A program made the translations under genes and the position numbers. DNA of 64,000 nucleotides, from contig JAKOYN010000171.1 of assembly GCA_029780415.1 (NCBI GenBank), positions 1-64,000 on the forward strand, read 5' to 3'. Source of the DNA: RXIX01 sp003989075. GTDB taxonomy: Bacteria; Pseudomonadota; Gammaproteobacteria; Competibacterales; Competibacteraceae. The stretch's first letter is position 1; the number at the start of each line of letters is the position of its first letter. The notes beneath the pieces were generated by a model, which was given only the letters and a program-made list of their open reading frames with translations, did not search any database and was not told the origin of the DNA. Positions 9,734 through 18,633 of the stretch are shown piece after piece.

Positions 9734-11821
9734 CTACTTCGGCATCGCCACCAACAGCGGCACGATCAGCAGCGCGACGATGTTGATGATCTTGATCAAC
9801 GGATTGACTGCCGGCCCCGCCGTATCCTTGTAGGGATCGCCGACCGTATCGCCCGTAACCGCCGCCTTGTGCGCCTCGGACCCCTTGCCGCCATAGTGAC
9901 CGTCCTCGATGTACTTCTTGGCGTTATCCCAGGCGCCACCGCCAGCGGTCATGGAAATGGCCACGAACAGCCCGGTGATGATGGTGCCCATCAGCAGCCC
10001 GCCCAGAGCCCGGGCGCCCGCATCGCCACCCAGCAGCCAGGCCATGCCAAAAGCCACCACAATCGGCGCCAGCACCGGCAGCAGCGACGGCACCAGCATT
10101 TCCTTGATCGCCGCCTTGGTCAGCATGTCCACCGCCCGCGAATAATCAGGCCGCGCCTCGCCGGTCATGATGCCGGCGATCTGCTCGAACTGGCGGCGCA
10201 CCTCACGCACCACCGCGCCGGCCGCGCGCCCGACCGCCTCCATGGCCATCGCCCCGAACAGGAATGGGATCATGCCGCCGATGAACAGGCCGATGATCAC
10301 CACCGGATCGCTCAGGTCGAAACTGACCTTCATCCCGGCCGCCTCCAGCTTGTGCTGGAAATCAGCAAACAGCACCAGCGCCGCCAGCCCGGCCGAGCCA
10401 ATCGCGTAGCCCTTGGTCACCGCCTTGGTGGTGTTGCCCACCGCATCGAGCGGATCAGTGATGGCGCGGATCTTCTCGTCCATTTCCGCCATCTCGGCGA
10501 TGCCGCCGGCGTTATCCGTGATCGGCCCATAAGCGTCGAGAGCGACGATGATCCCGGTCATCGACAGCATGGCGGTAGCGGCGATAGCAATGCCATACAG
10601 CCCCGCCCAGTGATGCGCCAGACCGATGCTCAGGCACACTGCCAGCACCGGCAGGGCCGTGGCCTTCATCGAGATCGCCAGGCCGGCAATGATGTTGGTG
10701 GCGTGACCGGTGGTGGACGCTTCGGCGATGCCGCGCACCGGGCGATACTCGGTAGCGGTGTAGTACTCGGTGATCACCACCATGGCCGCAGTCAGCACCA
10801 GCCCCACCAGGGCCGAGGCGTAAATACCCCACCAGGAATACTGGCCGTTCTCCCACATCAGCAGCGCGGTGACCGGCAGAAAAATCAGCGCGGCAATCCC
10901 ACCCGCCACCAGCAGACCGCGATACAGGGCGTTCATGATCTTGCCGCCCTCGCGGGCCTTGACGAAGCGAATGCCGATGATCGAGGCGATGATCGACACC
11001 CCGCCCAGTACCAGCGGCAGCGCTACCGCCTTGAAAGCCACCGCCAGATCGGCCGTGAACACCAGACTGCCAACCAGCATGGTGGCGATGATGGTGACGG
11101 CGTAGGTCTCGAACAGGTCGGCGGCCATGCCAGCGCAATCGCCGACGTTATCCCCGACGTTATCGGCGATCACCGCCGGGTTGCGCGGATCGTCCTCGGG
11201 AATACCGGCCTCGACCTTGCCGACCAGATCCGCGCCAACATCAGCGCCCTTGGTGAAAATGCCGCCGCCGAGCCGGGCGAAAATCGAAATCAGTGAGCCA
11301 CCAAAACCCAGTCCGATCAACGGCCCCAGGTCCGGCAGCGTTTCGGGATTGGGATTGAGCAGCACCAGCGCGACGTAATAGCCGGCCACGCCGAGCAAAC
11401 CCAGGCCGACCACCAGCAGGCCGGTGATCGCGCCGCCGCGAAAGGCCACTTCCAGCGCCGCGTTCAGGCCCTCGTGGGCAGCCTGGGCGGTGCGGACATT
11501 GGCGCGCACCGAAACGTACATGCCGATATAGCCGGCCGCCGCCGAACACAGCGCGCCGATGGCAAAGCCGGTGGCGGTCAGCAGGCCCTTCTCGGCGCCA
11601 TAGGCGTAGTAGATCAGGGCGGCGATCAGCACGCCGACTACGGCTATGGTCAGATATTGCCGGTTCAGGTAGGCGCGCGCGCCCTCCTGGATGGCAGCGG
11701 CAATTTCCTGCATCCTGGCATTGCCGGCATCCTTGGCCAGAATCCAGCGTACCGACTGGACACCGTAGATGAGTGCGCCCAGGGCGCAGAGTAACGCGAA
11801 GATCAGGCCTATTGCCGCCAT
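9734..11821 (-). CDS. hppA: K+-independent membrane H+-pyrophosphatase
   Basis: The 695-residue polytopic inner-membrane protein couples hydrolysis of pyrophosphate to proton pumping. The PPi-binding loop has GGGIFTKGADVGADLVGKVE and IPEDDPRNPAVIADNVGDNV, and a further acidic motif is present near the C-terminus (GDTVGDPYKDTAGPAVNP). The sequence GNTTKAVTKG carries Lys where K+-dependent enzymes have Ala, the established marker of the K+-independent subclass. ATG 11821 follows GGAGGA by 8 bases; an in-frame start at 11902 would add a basic, non-membrane leader and is rejected. It is followed 4 bases later by moaC, and the cytosolic pyrophosphatase gene lies just upstream on the same strand. 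Confidence 0.96.
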   Translation of the reverse strand: MAAIGLIFALLCALGALIYGVQSVRWILAKDAGNARMQEIAAAIQEGARAYLNRQYLTIAVVGVLIAALIYYAYGAEKGLLTATGFAIGALCSAAAGYIGMYVSVRANVRTAQAAHEGLNAALEVAFRGGAITGLLVVGLGLLGVAGYYVALVLLNPNPETLPDLGPLIGLGFGGSLISIFARLGGGIFTKGADVGADLVGKVEAGIPEDDPRNPAVIADNVGDNVGDCAGMAADLFETYAVTIIATMLVGSLVFTADLAVAFKAVALPLVLGGVSIIASIIGIRFVKAREGGKIMNALYRGLLVAGGIAALIFLPVTALLMWENGQYSWWGIYASALVGLVLTAAMVVITEYYTATEYRPVRGIAEASTTGHATNIIAGLAISMKATALPVLAVCLSIGLAHHWAGLYGIAIAATAMLSMTGIIVALDAYGPITDNAGGIAEMAEMDEKIRAITDPLDAVGNTTKAVTKGYAIGSAGLAALVLFADFQHKLEAAGMKVSFDLSDPVVIIGLFIGGMIPFLFGAMAMEAVGRAAGAVVREVRRQFEQIAGIMTGEARPDYSRAVDMLTKAAIKEMLVPSLLPVLAPIVVAFGMAWLLGGDAGARALGGLLMGTIITGLFVAISMTAGGGAWDNAKKYIEDGHYGGKGSEAHKAAVTGDTVGDPYKDTAGPAVNPLIKIINIVALLIVPLLVAMPK

Positions 11822-12205
11822 GACGCAAATCCTCCAGCAACGGGATGAAGGGCTCGCATGGTTCCTCCTCGTTCTACTCGTTTTGGTTAGATGATGCGGC
11901 ACTGCCTGACGCGGCGCGCATGCGCGATGCCCGGCGGAAACCGCTTTCCATTTTTAACGGGACTTTCGCTTTTCGTCATTCCCGCGTATGCGGGAATCCA
12001 GTAGCGTGTTGAAAAGAATGGATACCCGCTTTCGCGGGTATGACGGAAAAAGTCAGGTAAGCGAACGTCCTGTTTAATAAAGTTAAGAACAAGAATCGGG
12101 TTAAAACGACTGCGCCGCGCAGGCGGGGCCGGCGCGGCGCGGATGGGGCGCGGATACAACGACGGCCGCTCCGCTCGGAGCGAGACGGGTCGTGCCCGGC
12201 CGGTA
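11822..12205. other. Intergenic region hppA-ppa containing a MITE
   Basis: This 384-base gap holds the 115-bp element described separately. Beyond it lies a GC-rich stretch with a short hairpin (CGCTCC, loop GCTC, GGAGCG at about 12167-12182) downstream of ppa that lacks a T-run. A small open frame here is just a translation of the repeat. Confidence 0.6.
11958..12072. mobile_element. 115-bp MITE, copy 1
   Basis: This non-coding element has imperfect terminal inverted repeats (left CGGGACTTTCGCTT, right end reading inward CAGGACGTTCGCTT). It is flanked by a perfect 5-bp duplication, TTTAA at 11953-11957 and 12073-12077. Inside are two hairpins, CATTCCCGCG/CGGGAAT and ATACCCGC/GCGGGTAT, so the whole unit is a palindrome-like structure. 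A second copy of identical length at 42346-42460 differs at 6 of 115 positions. No transposase is in the window, so it would move in trans. Confidence 0.85.
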
Positions 12206-12739
12206 TTATTGCTTGCTGTTGTGGCGTTCCACGCTCAGCATCACCTCGTGCTTGGCTTCCTCAACGCCACCCCAGCCGTCGATGCGCACCCACTTGCCAG
12301 AGTCGAGATCCTTATAGTGCTGGAAGAAGTGGGCGATGCGGGCCAGCAGAGTCTTGGACATCTGCTCGTAGGATTCGATATTGTCGAACTGGGTGCATTC
12401 CTTCTTGATCGGCACCGCCAGAATCTTGGCGTCGCCGCCGCTCTCATCGGTCATCTTCAGCACGCCCAGAGGCCGGGCACGCACCACACAACCACTGATC
12501 ACCGGCAGCGGCGCTACCACCAGCACGTCCAGCGGGTCGCCATCCTCGCACAGAGTGTGGGGGATATAGCCGTAGTTGCAGGGATAGTGCATGGCGGCGT
12601 TCATGAAGCGGTCCACGAACAAAGCGCCGCTCTCCTTATCGACCTCATACTTGACCGGGTCGGAATGCGCCGGGATTTCGATGATGACGTTGAATTCCTC
12701 AGGGAGGTTGTGACCGGCGCCCACTCTGTCCAGAATCAT
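12206..12739 (-). CDS. ppa: Soluble inorganic pyrophosphatase, family I
   Basis: The 177-residue cytosolic enzyme hydrolyses pyrophosphate released by biosynthetic reactions. It aligns end to end with the E. coli enzyme in memory: KYEVDKESGALFVDRF, YPCNYGYIP, DGDPLDVLV (metal-binding aspartates) and FFQHYKDLDSGKWV. The start ATG 12739 has AAGGG upstream. It sits upstream of the membrane pyrophosphatase gene on the same strand, separated by the MITE, and is divergent from adk. Having both enzymes side by side lets the cell either recover PPi energy as a proton gradient or discard it as heat. Confidence 0.96.
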   Translation of the reverse strand: MILDRVGAGHNLPEEFNVIIEIPAHSDPVKYEVDKESGALFVDRFMNAAMHYPCNYGYIPHTLCEDGDPLDVLVVAPLPVISGCVVRARPLGVLKMTDESGGDAKILAVPIKKECTQFDNIESYEQMSKTLLARIAHFFQHYKDLDSGKWVRIDGWGGVEEAKHEVMLSVERHNSKQ

Positions 12740-12951
12740 GGCGTTACCCTTCTTGTGCGGTTTATGAGGGAATGCGTTGCAAGGCAGCTTAATACTACAA
12801 CAAGCCCGGCCTCTTGGCAGCGGTCGCGATCTGTTGGTGCGGCCTTCCTGTACACGCCGGGCGGGTATGCAGGATCAACTTGAACTATTATTTCAGATGT
12901 TTTCGGCAATTCCCGCCGTTTTCCCGCCCCTACAAGAAAGAGTAAAAAGCC

Positions 12952-13515
12952 ATGAGAATCGTTCTGCTAGGCGCCCCTGGTTCTGGCAAGGGCACGCAAA
13001 CCGATGCCATCATCGCCCGCTATGGTGTGTCCACGGTTGCAACAGGTGATCTGCTGCGTGCCGAGGTCGCCGCCGGCACCGCGCTCGGCCAGCAGGCCAA
13101 GCCGTACATGGACGCTGGCGAGCTGGTGCCCTTCGACATCGTGCTGGGCATGATCGAAAACGGTCTGCGCAGCCTGGCCGCGACCAATCCCAGGGGCTTC
13201 ATGATGGACGGCTTCCCGCGCGACCTGGCCCAGGCCGAGGCGCTCGACCGCATCCTGGCCAAGCTCAACCAGCCGCTTGATCTGGTGCTGTTCTTCGATG
13301 TGGACTATGAGGAGATCGTCAAGCGCCTGCTCGGCCGCGGCCGCGCCGACGATAACGAGGACACCATCCGCAACCGGCTGCGGGTCTATGAGGAAAAGAC
13401 CGCGCCGCTGATCGACTACTACACCAACAAGGGCCTGCTGCGCACCATCAAGGGTACTGGCAGCATCGATGAGATTGGCGCGCGCATCCGCGCCGCGCTG
13501 GATGAAATCGCCTGA
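12952..13515 (+). CDS. adk: Adenylate kinase, short-LID form
   Basis: The 187-residue enzyme interconverts AMP plus ATP with two ADP. The P-loop GAPGSGKGTQ is at residues 7-16. The NMP-binding region (TGDLLRAEV) and GFPRDLAQAE are normal. The LID is reduced to GRGRADDNEDTIRNRL, that is, the short form without the roughly 27-residue zinc or LID insertion of the E. coli-type protein. The ribosome site AAGAAAGAG precedes ATG 12952. The 212-base gap to ppa must hold both divergent promoters. It lies in the same nucleotide/PPi economy neighbourhood as ppa and hppA. Confidence 0.95.
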   Translation: MRIVLLGAPGSGKGTQTDAIIARYGVSTVATGDLLRAEVAAGTALGQQAKPYMDAGELVPFDIVLGMIENGLRSLAATNPRGFMMDGFPRDLAQAEALDRILAKLNQPLDLVLFFDVDYEEIVKRLLGRGRADDNEDTIRNRLRVYEEKTAPLIDYYTNKGLLRTIKGTGSIDEIGARIRAALDEIA

Positions 13516-13531
13516 GCCATCACAGCGCCGC

Positions 13532-13553
13532 CCGCTTGCACATAAGCAAGCGG
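13532..13553. terminator. Hairpin between convergent adk and livF
   Basis: A perfect 8-bp stem CCGCTTGC/GCAAGCGG with loop ACATAA lies 17 bases after adk and before the livF stop. There is no strong T-run on either side, so termination efficiency is uncertain. Confidence 0.5.
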
Positions 13554-13572
13554 ACGGTTGTCATAGCGCTGC

Positions 13573-14280
13573 TCAGCCGCCTAGATAGGCGCGGCGCACT
13601 TCGTCATTAGCCAGCAGATTAGCGCCACTGTCGGCCAGCACGATCCGGCCGTTTTCCAGCACATAGCCCCGGTCCGCCAGTTGCAGGGCGCGGTGGGCGT
13701 TCTGCTCGACCAGGAAGATGGTCACGCCTTCCTCGCGGATTTCCTTCAGGATCTGGAAAATCTGCGCGATGATGATCGGTGCCAGGCCCAGCGACGGTTC
13801 ATCCAGCAGCAGCAGGTTGGGTCGGCTCATCAGCGCACGACCAATGGCCAGCATCTGCTGTTCGCCGCCGGACAGAGTGCCGCCGCGCTGGGCACGCCGC
13901 TCCTTCAGGCGCGGGAACAGGGTAAATACCCGATCCAGGTCAGTCTCCAGCCGCGCCTTGTCGGCAAAAAAACCGCCCATCTGCAGATTTTCCTGCACGG
14001 TCAGGCCGGGGAAGATACGCCGTCCCTCCGGCACCAGCGCCAGCCCGCATTGCATGATGACGTGAGTGGGCTTGTGGGTGATGTCCTGTCCTTCGAACAG
14101 TACCGTGCCCTGGCTGGCCTGTGGCGACCCGCAGATGGTCAGCAGCAGGGTGCTTTTGCCGGCGCCGTTCGCGCCAATCAGGGTGACGATCTCGCCGGGA
14201 TGCACATCCAGCGACACCCCCTTGAGCGCCTCGATCTGGCCATAGAAGGTGTGGACGTTTTCCAGTTTCAGCATCATCAC
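13573..14280 (-). CDS. livF: Branched-chain amino acid ABC transporter ATPase LivF
   Basis: This is the 235-residue second ATPase of the Liv importer. Walker A is GANGAGKST, the signature LSGGEQQMLAIGR and Walker B LLLLDEPSLGLA. The C-terminal region VEQNAHRALQLADRGYVLENGRI is typical of LivF. The start overlaps the livG stop by 4 bases (ATGA), so translation is coupled. It is the last gene of livK-livH-livM-livG-livF. The complex sits on the cytoplasmic face of the inner membrane with LivH and LivM. Confidence 0.95.
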   Translation of the reverse strand: MMMLKLENVHTFYGQIEALKGVSLDVHPGEIVTLIGANGAGKSTLLLTICGSPQASQGTVLFEGQDITHKPTHVIMQCGLALVPEGRRIFPGLTVQENLQMGGFFADKARLETDLDRVFTLFPRLKERRAQRGGTLSGGEQQMLAIGRALMSRPNLLLLDEPSLGLAPIIIAQIFQILKEIREEGVTIFLVEQNAHRALQLADRGYVLENGRIVLADSGANLLANDEVRRAYLGG

Positions 14281-15080
14281 TCTTCTCCCAGATACGCCTT
14301 GATCACCTTGGGATTGCTGCGAATCTCCGCCGGCGTACCGGTCGCAATGGGCCGACCATATTCCATGACCAGGATGCGGTCGGAAATGCCCATGACCAGA
14401 CTCATGTCATGTTCAATCAGCAGCACTGCCACGCCATGCCCGGCGCGCAGCTCGTTGATCAGGCGGTCCAGATCGCGGGTTTCCTGCGGGTTCAGGCCCG
14501 CCGCCGGCTCGTCGAGCATCAGCAGCTTCGGCTGCGTGATCATGCAGCGGGCGATCTCCAGGCGACGCTGTTGCCCGTAAGCGAGATTGCCGGCCTCGCG
14601 GTTGGCGACCGCCAGCAGCCCGACCTTTTCCAGCCAGAACGCGGCCCGGTCCAAGGCCTCGGCCTCGGCGCGGCGATAGCGGGGCGTCTTGAACAGCCCG
14701 GCCAGCAGCCCGGTTTCCAGTTGGGTGTGTTGCGAGATCAGCAGGTTCTCGACCACGGTCATGGTCTTGAACAGGCGCACGTTCTGGAAGGTGCGCACCA
14801 GTCCACACTGGGCAATGCGATGGCTGGGCAGGTGGTGGATCGGCTGACCATCCAGCACCACGCTGCCGGTGGTGGGCCGGTAGAAGCCGCCGACGCAATT
14901 GAACACCGTGGTCTTGCCGGCGCCATTCGGGCCGATGATGGCGAAAATCTGGTCCGGCAGAACATCGAACTGCACGCCATCCACGGCCAGCAGACCACCA
15001 AAGCGCATGCTCAGATCGCGTACCTGCAGCAGCGGCGACGCACCCGTGGCAGGAGTGGTCTTTGCCAGGTCCAGGCTCAT
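14277..15080 (-). CDS. livG: Branched-chain amino acid ABC transporter ATPase LivG
   Basis: The 267-residue ATPase has Walker A GPNGAGKTT, the signature region LAYGQQRRLEIAR and Walker B LLMLDEPAAGLN. The block TGLLAGLFKTPRYRRAEAEA is in the place where LivG differs from LivF. A short extra N-terminus (MSLDLAKTTPATGASPLLQ) precedes the nucleotide-binding fold. Four-base overlaps link it to livM upstream and livF downstream. It powers import together with LivF. Confidence 0.95.
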   Translation of the reverse strand: MSLDLAKTTPATGASPLLQVRDLSMRFGGLLAVDGVQFDVLPDQIFAIIGPNGAGKTTVFNCVGGFYRPTTGSVVLDGQPIHHLPSHRIAQCGLVRTFQNVRLFKTMTVVENLLISQHTQLETGLLAGLFKTPRYRRAEAEALDRAAFWLEKVGLLAVANREAGNLAYGQQRRLEIARCMITQPKLLMLDEPAAGLNPQETRDLDRLINELRAGHGVAVLLIEHDMSLVMGISDRILVMEYGRPIATGTPAEIRSNPKVIKAYLGEE

Positions 15081-16354
15081 CGCGTTGCCTCCGCATGTTC
15101 CGGCAGTTGCAGTTTGGGACGGGAGGCGGGCAGCAGGCCCTGCGGTCGCCAGATCATCATCAGCACCATCACCAGGCCAAAGGCCAGCATCCGGTATTCG
15201 TCAAACTCACGCGCCAGCTCCGGCAGAGCGGTGATCGCAATCGCCGCCAGCATGACGCCAAGCTGTGAACCCATGCCGCCCAGCACCACGATCGCCAGCA
15301 CCATCGCCGATTCGATGAAGGTGAAGGATTCCGGGTTGATATGGCCCTGGCGCGCGGCGAAAAAGGCTCCAGCCAGACCGGCGAAGGCCGCGCTCAGCGC
15401 CAATGCCGACAGCTTGATCACGGTCGGATTCAGGCCCAGCGAACGACAGGCGATCTCATCCTCACGCAGCGCCTCCCAGGCCCGGCCCAGTGGCATGCGC
15501 AACAGGCGGTTGATCACGAACAAAATCAGCAGCACCAGCGCCAGTCCCAGCAGATAGAGGAAAATCACCCCATAGTCACCGCTGTAGTCCAGGCCGAAAA
15601 ACTCGTGAAAGGTGGTGCCGCCTTCCCTGGCACGGCGGCTGAATTCCAAACCGAGCAGGGTCGGGCGCGGAATGTTGCCGATGCCGTCCGGGCCGCCGGT
15701 CAGGACATTCAGATTGTTCAGCAACAGGCGGATGATCTCGCCAAAGCCGAGCGTGACAATAGCCAGATAATCACCGCGCAGGCGCAACACCGGCATGCCA
15801 AGCAGGAAGCCGGTCAGCGCCGCCAGCGCGCCGGCTACCGGCAAACTCAGCCAGAAGGACAGACCAAACTGCTGGGCCAGCAGCGCGTAGGTATAGGCGC
15901 CGACCGCGTAAAAGGCGGCGTAGCCGAGCACCAACAGGCCAGCAAAGCCGACCACGATGTTCAGGCCCAGACCGAGCATCACGTAGATCAGCGCCAGGGT
16001 CATCACGTCCACCGCGCCGCGTGAAGCCGTGAACGGCCAGATCAGCGCCGCCGCCAGCAGCAGCATCCAGAACAGCCGTTGCCAGCGCGCCTGCTGACGC
16101 ATCCGGCCCAGGGCGCCGCTCAGGGCACTGTCACGGTAGAACGCCGCCAGATGCACACGGTCCCACAGTTGCCGCAGCGGCGCCTCGAACAGCCGCAGCA
16201 GAAACACGATAATCACCGCGACGATCACCGGGGTCGGCGTGCGATTGAGCGAAACGTTGACGCCATCGACATGGATGCGCAGGCCAAGAATCGGAATCAG
16301 CAGCACGGCGGTCAGCACCGCCGACAACAGGGCTCCAGGCAGTACACGGCGCAT
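15077..16354 (-). CDS. livM: Branched-chain amino acid ABC transporter permease LivM
   Basis: A 425-residue inner-membrane permease. About ten hydrophobic helices are visible, with the conserved cytoplasmic loop EDEIACRSLGLNPTVIKL (coupling helix that contacts the ATPases) and a C-terminus ending in LMMIWRPQGLLP. The roughly 100-residue N-terminal extension with two or three helices matches the long, E. coli-like LivM form. The start ATG 16354 lies 3 bases past the livH stop. It forms the translocation channel with LivH. Confidence 0.94.
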   Translation of the reverse strand: MRRVLPGALLSAVLTAVLLIPILGLRIHVDGVNVSLNRTPTPVIVAVIIVFLLRLFEAPLRQLWDRVHLAAFYRDSALSGALGRMRQQARWQRLFWMLLLAAALIWPFTASRGAVDVMTLALIYVMLGLGLNIVVGFAGLLVLGYAAFYAVGAYTYALLAQQFGLSFWLSLPVAGALAALTGFLLGMPVLRLRGDYLAIVTLGFGEIIRLLLNNLNVLTGGPDGIGNIPRPTLLGLEFSRRAREGGTTFHEFFGLDYSGDYGVIFLYLLGLALVLLILFVINRLLRMPLGRAWEALREDEIACRSLGLNPTVIKLSALALSAAFAGLAGAFFAARQGHINPESFTFIESAMVLAIVVLGGMGSQLGVMLAAIAITALPELAREFDEYRMLAFGLVMVLMMIWRPQGLLPASRPKLQLPEHAEATR

Positions 16355-16357
16355 GGC

Positions 16358-17287
<930 letters not shown>

Positions 17288-17326
17288 GGGCGCCGCGTCT
17301 GCAAGGTGAGGGGGATGCGTGAAACC

Positions 17327-17367
17327 TGAGGGGTGGGCGCGAGACGCGCTTGCGCCTCACCCCTGAC
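17327..17367 (-). terminator. Hairpin in livK-livH gap (possible attenuator)
   Basis: An inverted repeat with arms TGAGGGGTGGGCGC and GCGCCTCACCCCTGA encloses an 11-base loop just after the livK stop codon. There is no T-run. A partial terminator or RNA-stabilising hairpin here would raise livK mRNA over livHMGF, as is common for binding-protein genes. Confidence 0.5.
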
Positions 17368-17388
17368 CCCTCAACCCGGACTCATGGA

Positions 17389-18510
17389 TTACTTGACGGG
17401 CGTCTTGGTGGCGTCGGCGTGCCACGCGAAAATGACGAACTCAAATTCCTTCAGGTCGCCGTTATCCTTGAATGCCACCTTGCCGATCGGGGTCTGGAAG
17501 CTGTTCTTGCGGATGTATTCGGCCAGCTTGACCGGATCCTCGGTCTTGGCGCCCTTGATGGCGTCGGTGATGATTTCCACCGCCGCGTAGGACGGCATCA
17601 CGAACGGGCCGCTGGCGTCCTGGTTCTTGGCCTTGAAGGCGGCGACCAGTTCAGCATTGGCCGGATCGGTGCTGAAATCAGCCGGCAGCGTGACCAGCAG
17701 CCCTTCCGAGGCCGGGCCGGCGATGGCGCTGATGTCCTTGTTGCCGACGCCTTCCGGACCCATGTACTTGGCATCAAAACCCTGCTCGCGCGACTGGCGC
17801 AGCAGCAGGCCCAGTTCCGGGTGATAGCCGCCGTAATAGACGAAATCGACGCCGTCCTTCTTCATCTTGGTGATCAGGGCGGAAAAGTCGGTCTGGCCCT
17901 TGTTGATGCCCTCAAACAGCACCGGCTTCATGCCAGCGGCCTCGACGGTCTTCTTCACTTCCTTGGCGATGCCTTCGCCGTACTGCTGCTTGTCATGCAG
18001 GATCGCCAGCTTCTTGGGCTTGATCTGGGTGGCGATGTACTTGCCGGCGGTCGGGCCCTGCTGGTCATCGGTGCCGATGGTGCGGAACACCATCTTGTAG
18101 CCCTGCTGGGTGATGGCCGGGTTGGTGGCCGCCGGGGTGATCATCAGGATGCCTTCCTCCTCGTACAGCTTGGAGGCGGGCTGAGTGGACCCGGAGCACA
18201 GATGGCCGACCACATACTTGATCTTCTGGTTGACGATCTGGTTGGCGACGGCGACCGCCTGCTTGGGCTCGCACACGTCGTCGATCAGCACCGCTTCCAG
18301 TTTCTTGCCATTAACGCCGCCCTTGGCGTTGATCTGCTCGACCGCCATCTTGGCGCCGATCATCTGCATGTCGCCATACTGGGCGACCGGGCCGGTGATC
18401 GGGCCGGCCACGGCAATCTTGATCACATCGGCGGCCTGCGCCAGACCACCCAGACCCAGGATAACCGCGCCGACGGCGGCGCTCAGGACACTACGGCTGA
18501 AGGTATTCAT
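17389..18510 (-). CDS. livK: Branched-chain amino acid ABC transporter substrate-binding protein
   Basis: The 373-residue periplasmic binding protein has a Sec signal peptide ending in GGLAQAADVI (cleavage after AQA, about residue 26). The mature part shows the type I binding-protein fold: IAVAGPITGPVAQYGDMQ, then VGHLCSGSTQPASKLYEEEG and a Ser/Thr-rich ligand loop. ATG 18510 follows AGAGGA by 8 bases; a longer frame from 18609 would bury the signal peptide. It is the first gene of the liv operon. Exact ligand (Leu, Ile, Val or another amphipathic amide) cannot be read from sequence. Confidence 0.94.
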   Translation of the reverse strand: MNTFSRSVLSAAVGAVILGLGGLAQAADVIKIAVAGPITGPVAQYGDMQMIGAKMAVEQINAKGGVNGKKLEAVLIDDVCEPKQAVAVANQIVNQKIKYVVGHLCSGSTQPASKLYEEEGILMITPAATNPAITQQGYKMVFRTIGTDDQQGPTAGKYIATQIKPKKLAILHDKQQYGEGIAKEVKKTVEAAGMKPVLFEGINKGQTDFSALITKMKKDGVDFVYYGGYHPELGLLLRQSREQGFDAKYMGPEGVGNKDISAIAGPASEGLLVTLPADFSTDPANAELVAAFKAKNQDASGPFVMPSYAAVEIITDAIKGAKTEDPVKLAEYIRKNSFQTPIGKVAFKDNGDLKEFEFVIFAWHADATKTPVK

Positions 18511-18633
18511 CAGGCGATTCCTCTCCTCGTGAGATGGCTTTACATAACTGCCCGCGTCGCCCCGGACGCGTAACCGGTAAAGAATTAACCAAATTCCCGG
18601 TGAGAACAAGCCAGAGCGGAAAAAAACGACGGA

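Noticed and set aside
9587..11296. 569-codon plus-strand frame opposite hppA
   Set aside because: His/Arg/Asp-rich antisense translation; hppA motifs on the other strand are unambiguous.
11958..12072. CRISPR array
   Set aside because: Only one repeat unit per locus, with terminal inverted repeats and target duplications; no regularly spaced repeats exist in the window.
11887..12159. Small minus-strand frame spanning the MITE
   Set aside because: The product (HTRESGYP...WIPAYAGMT) is the familiar spurious translation of the GTCATTCCCGCG repeat.
18511..18633. FNR box controlling hemN
   Set aside because: This gap is downstream of hemN, and no TTGAT-N4-ATCAA palindrome was found here or ahead of prmB.
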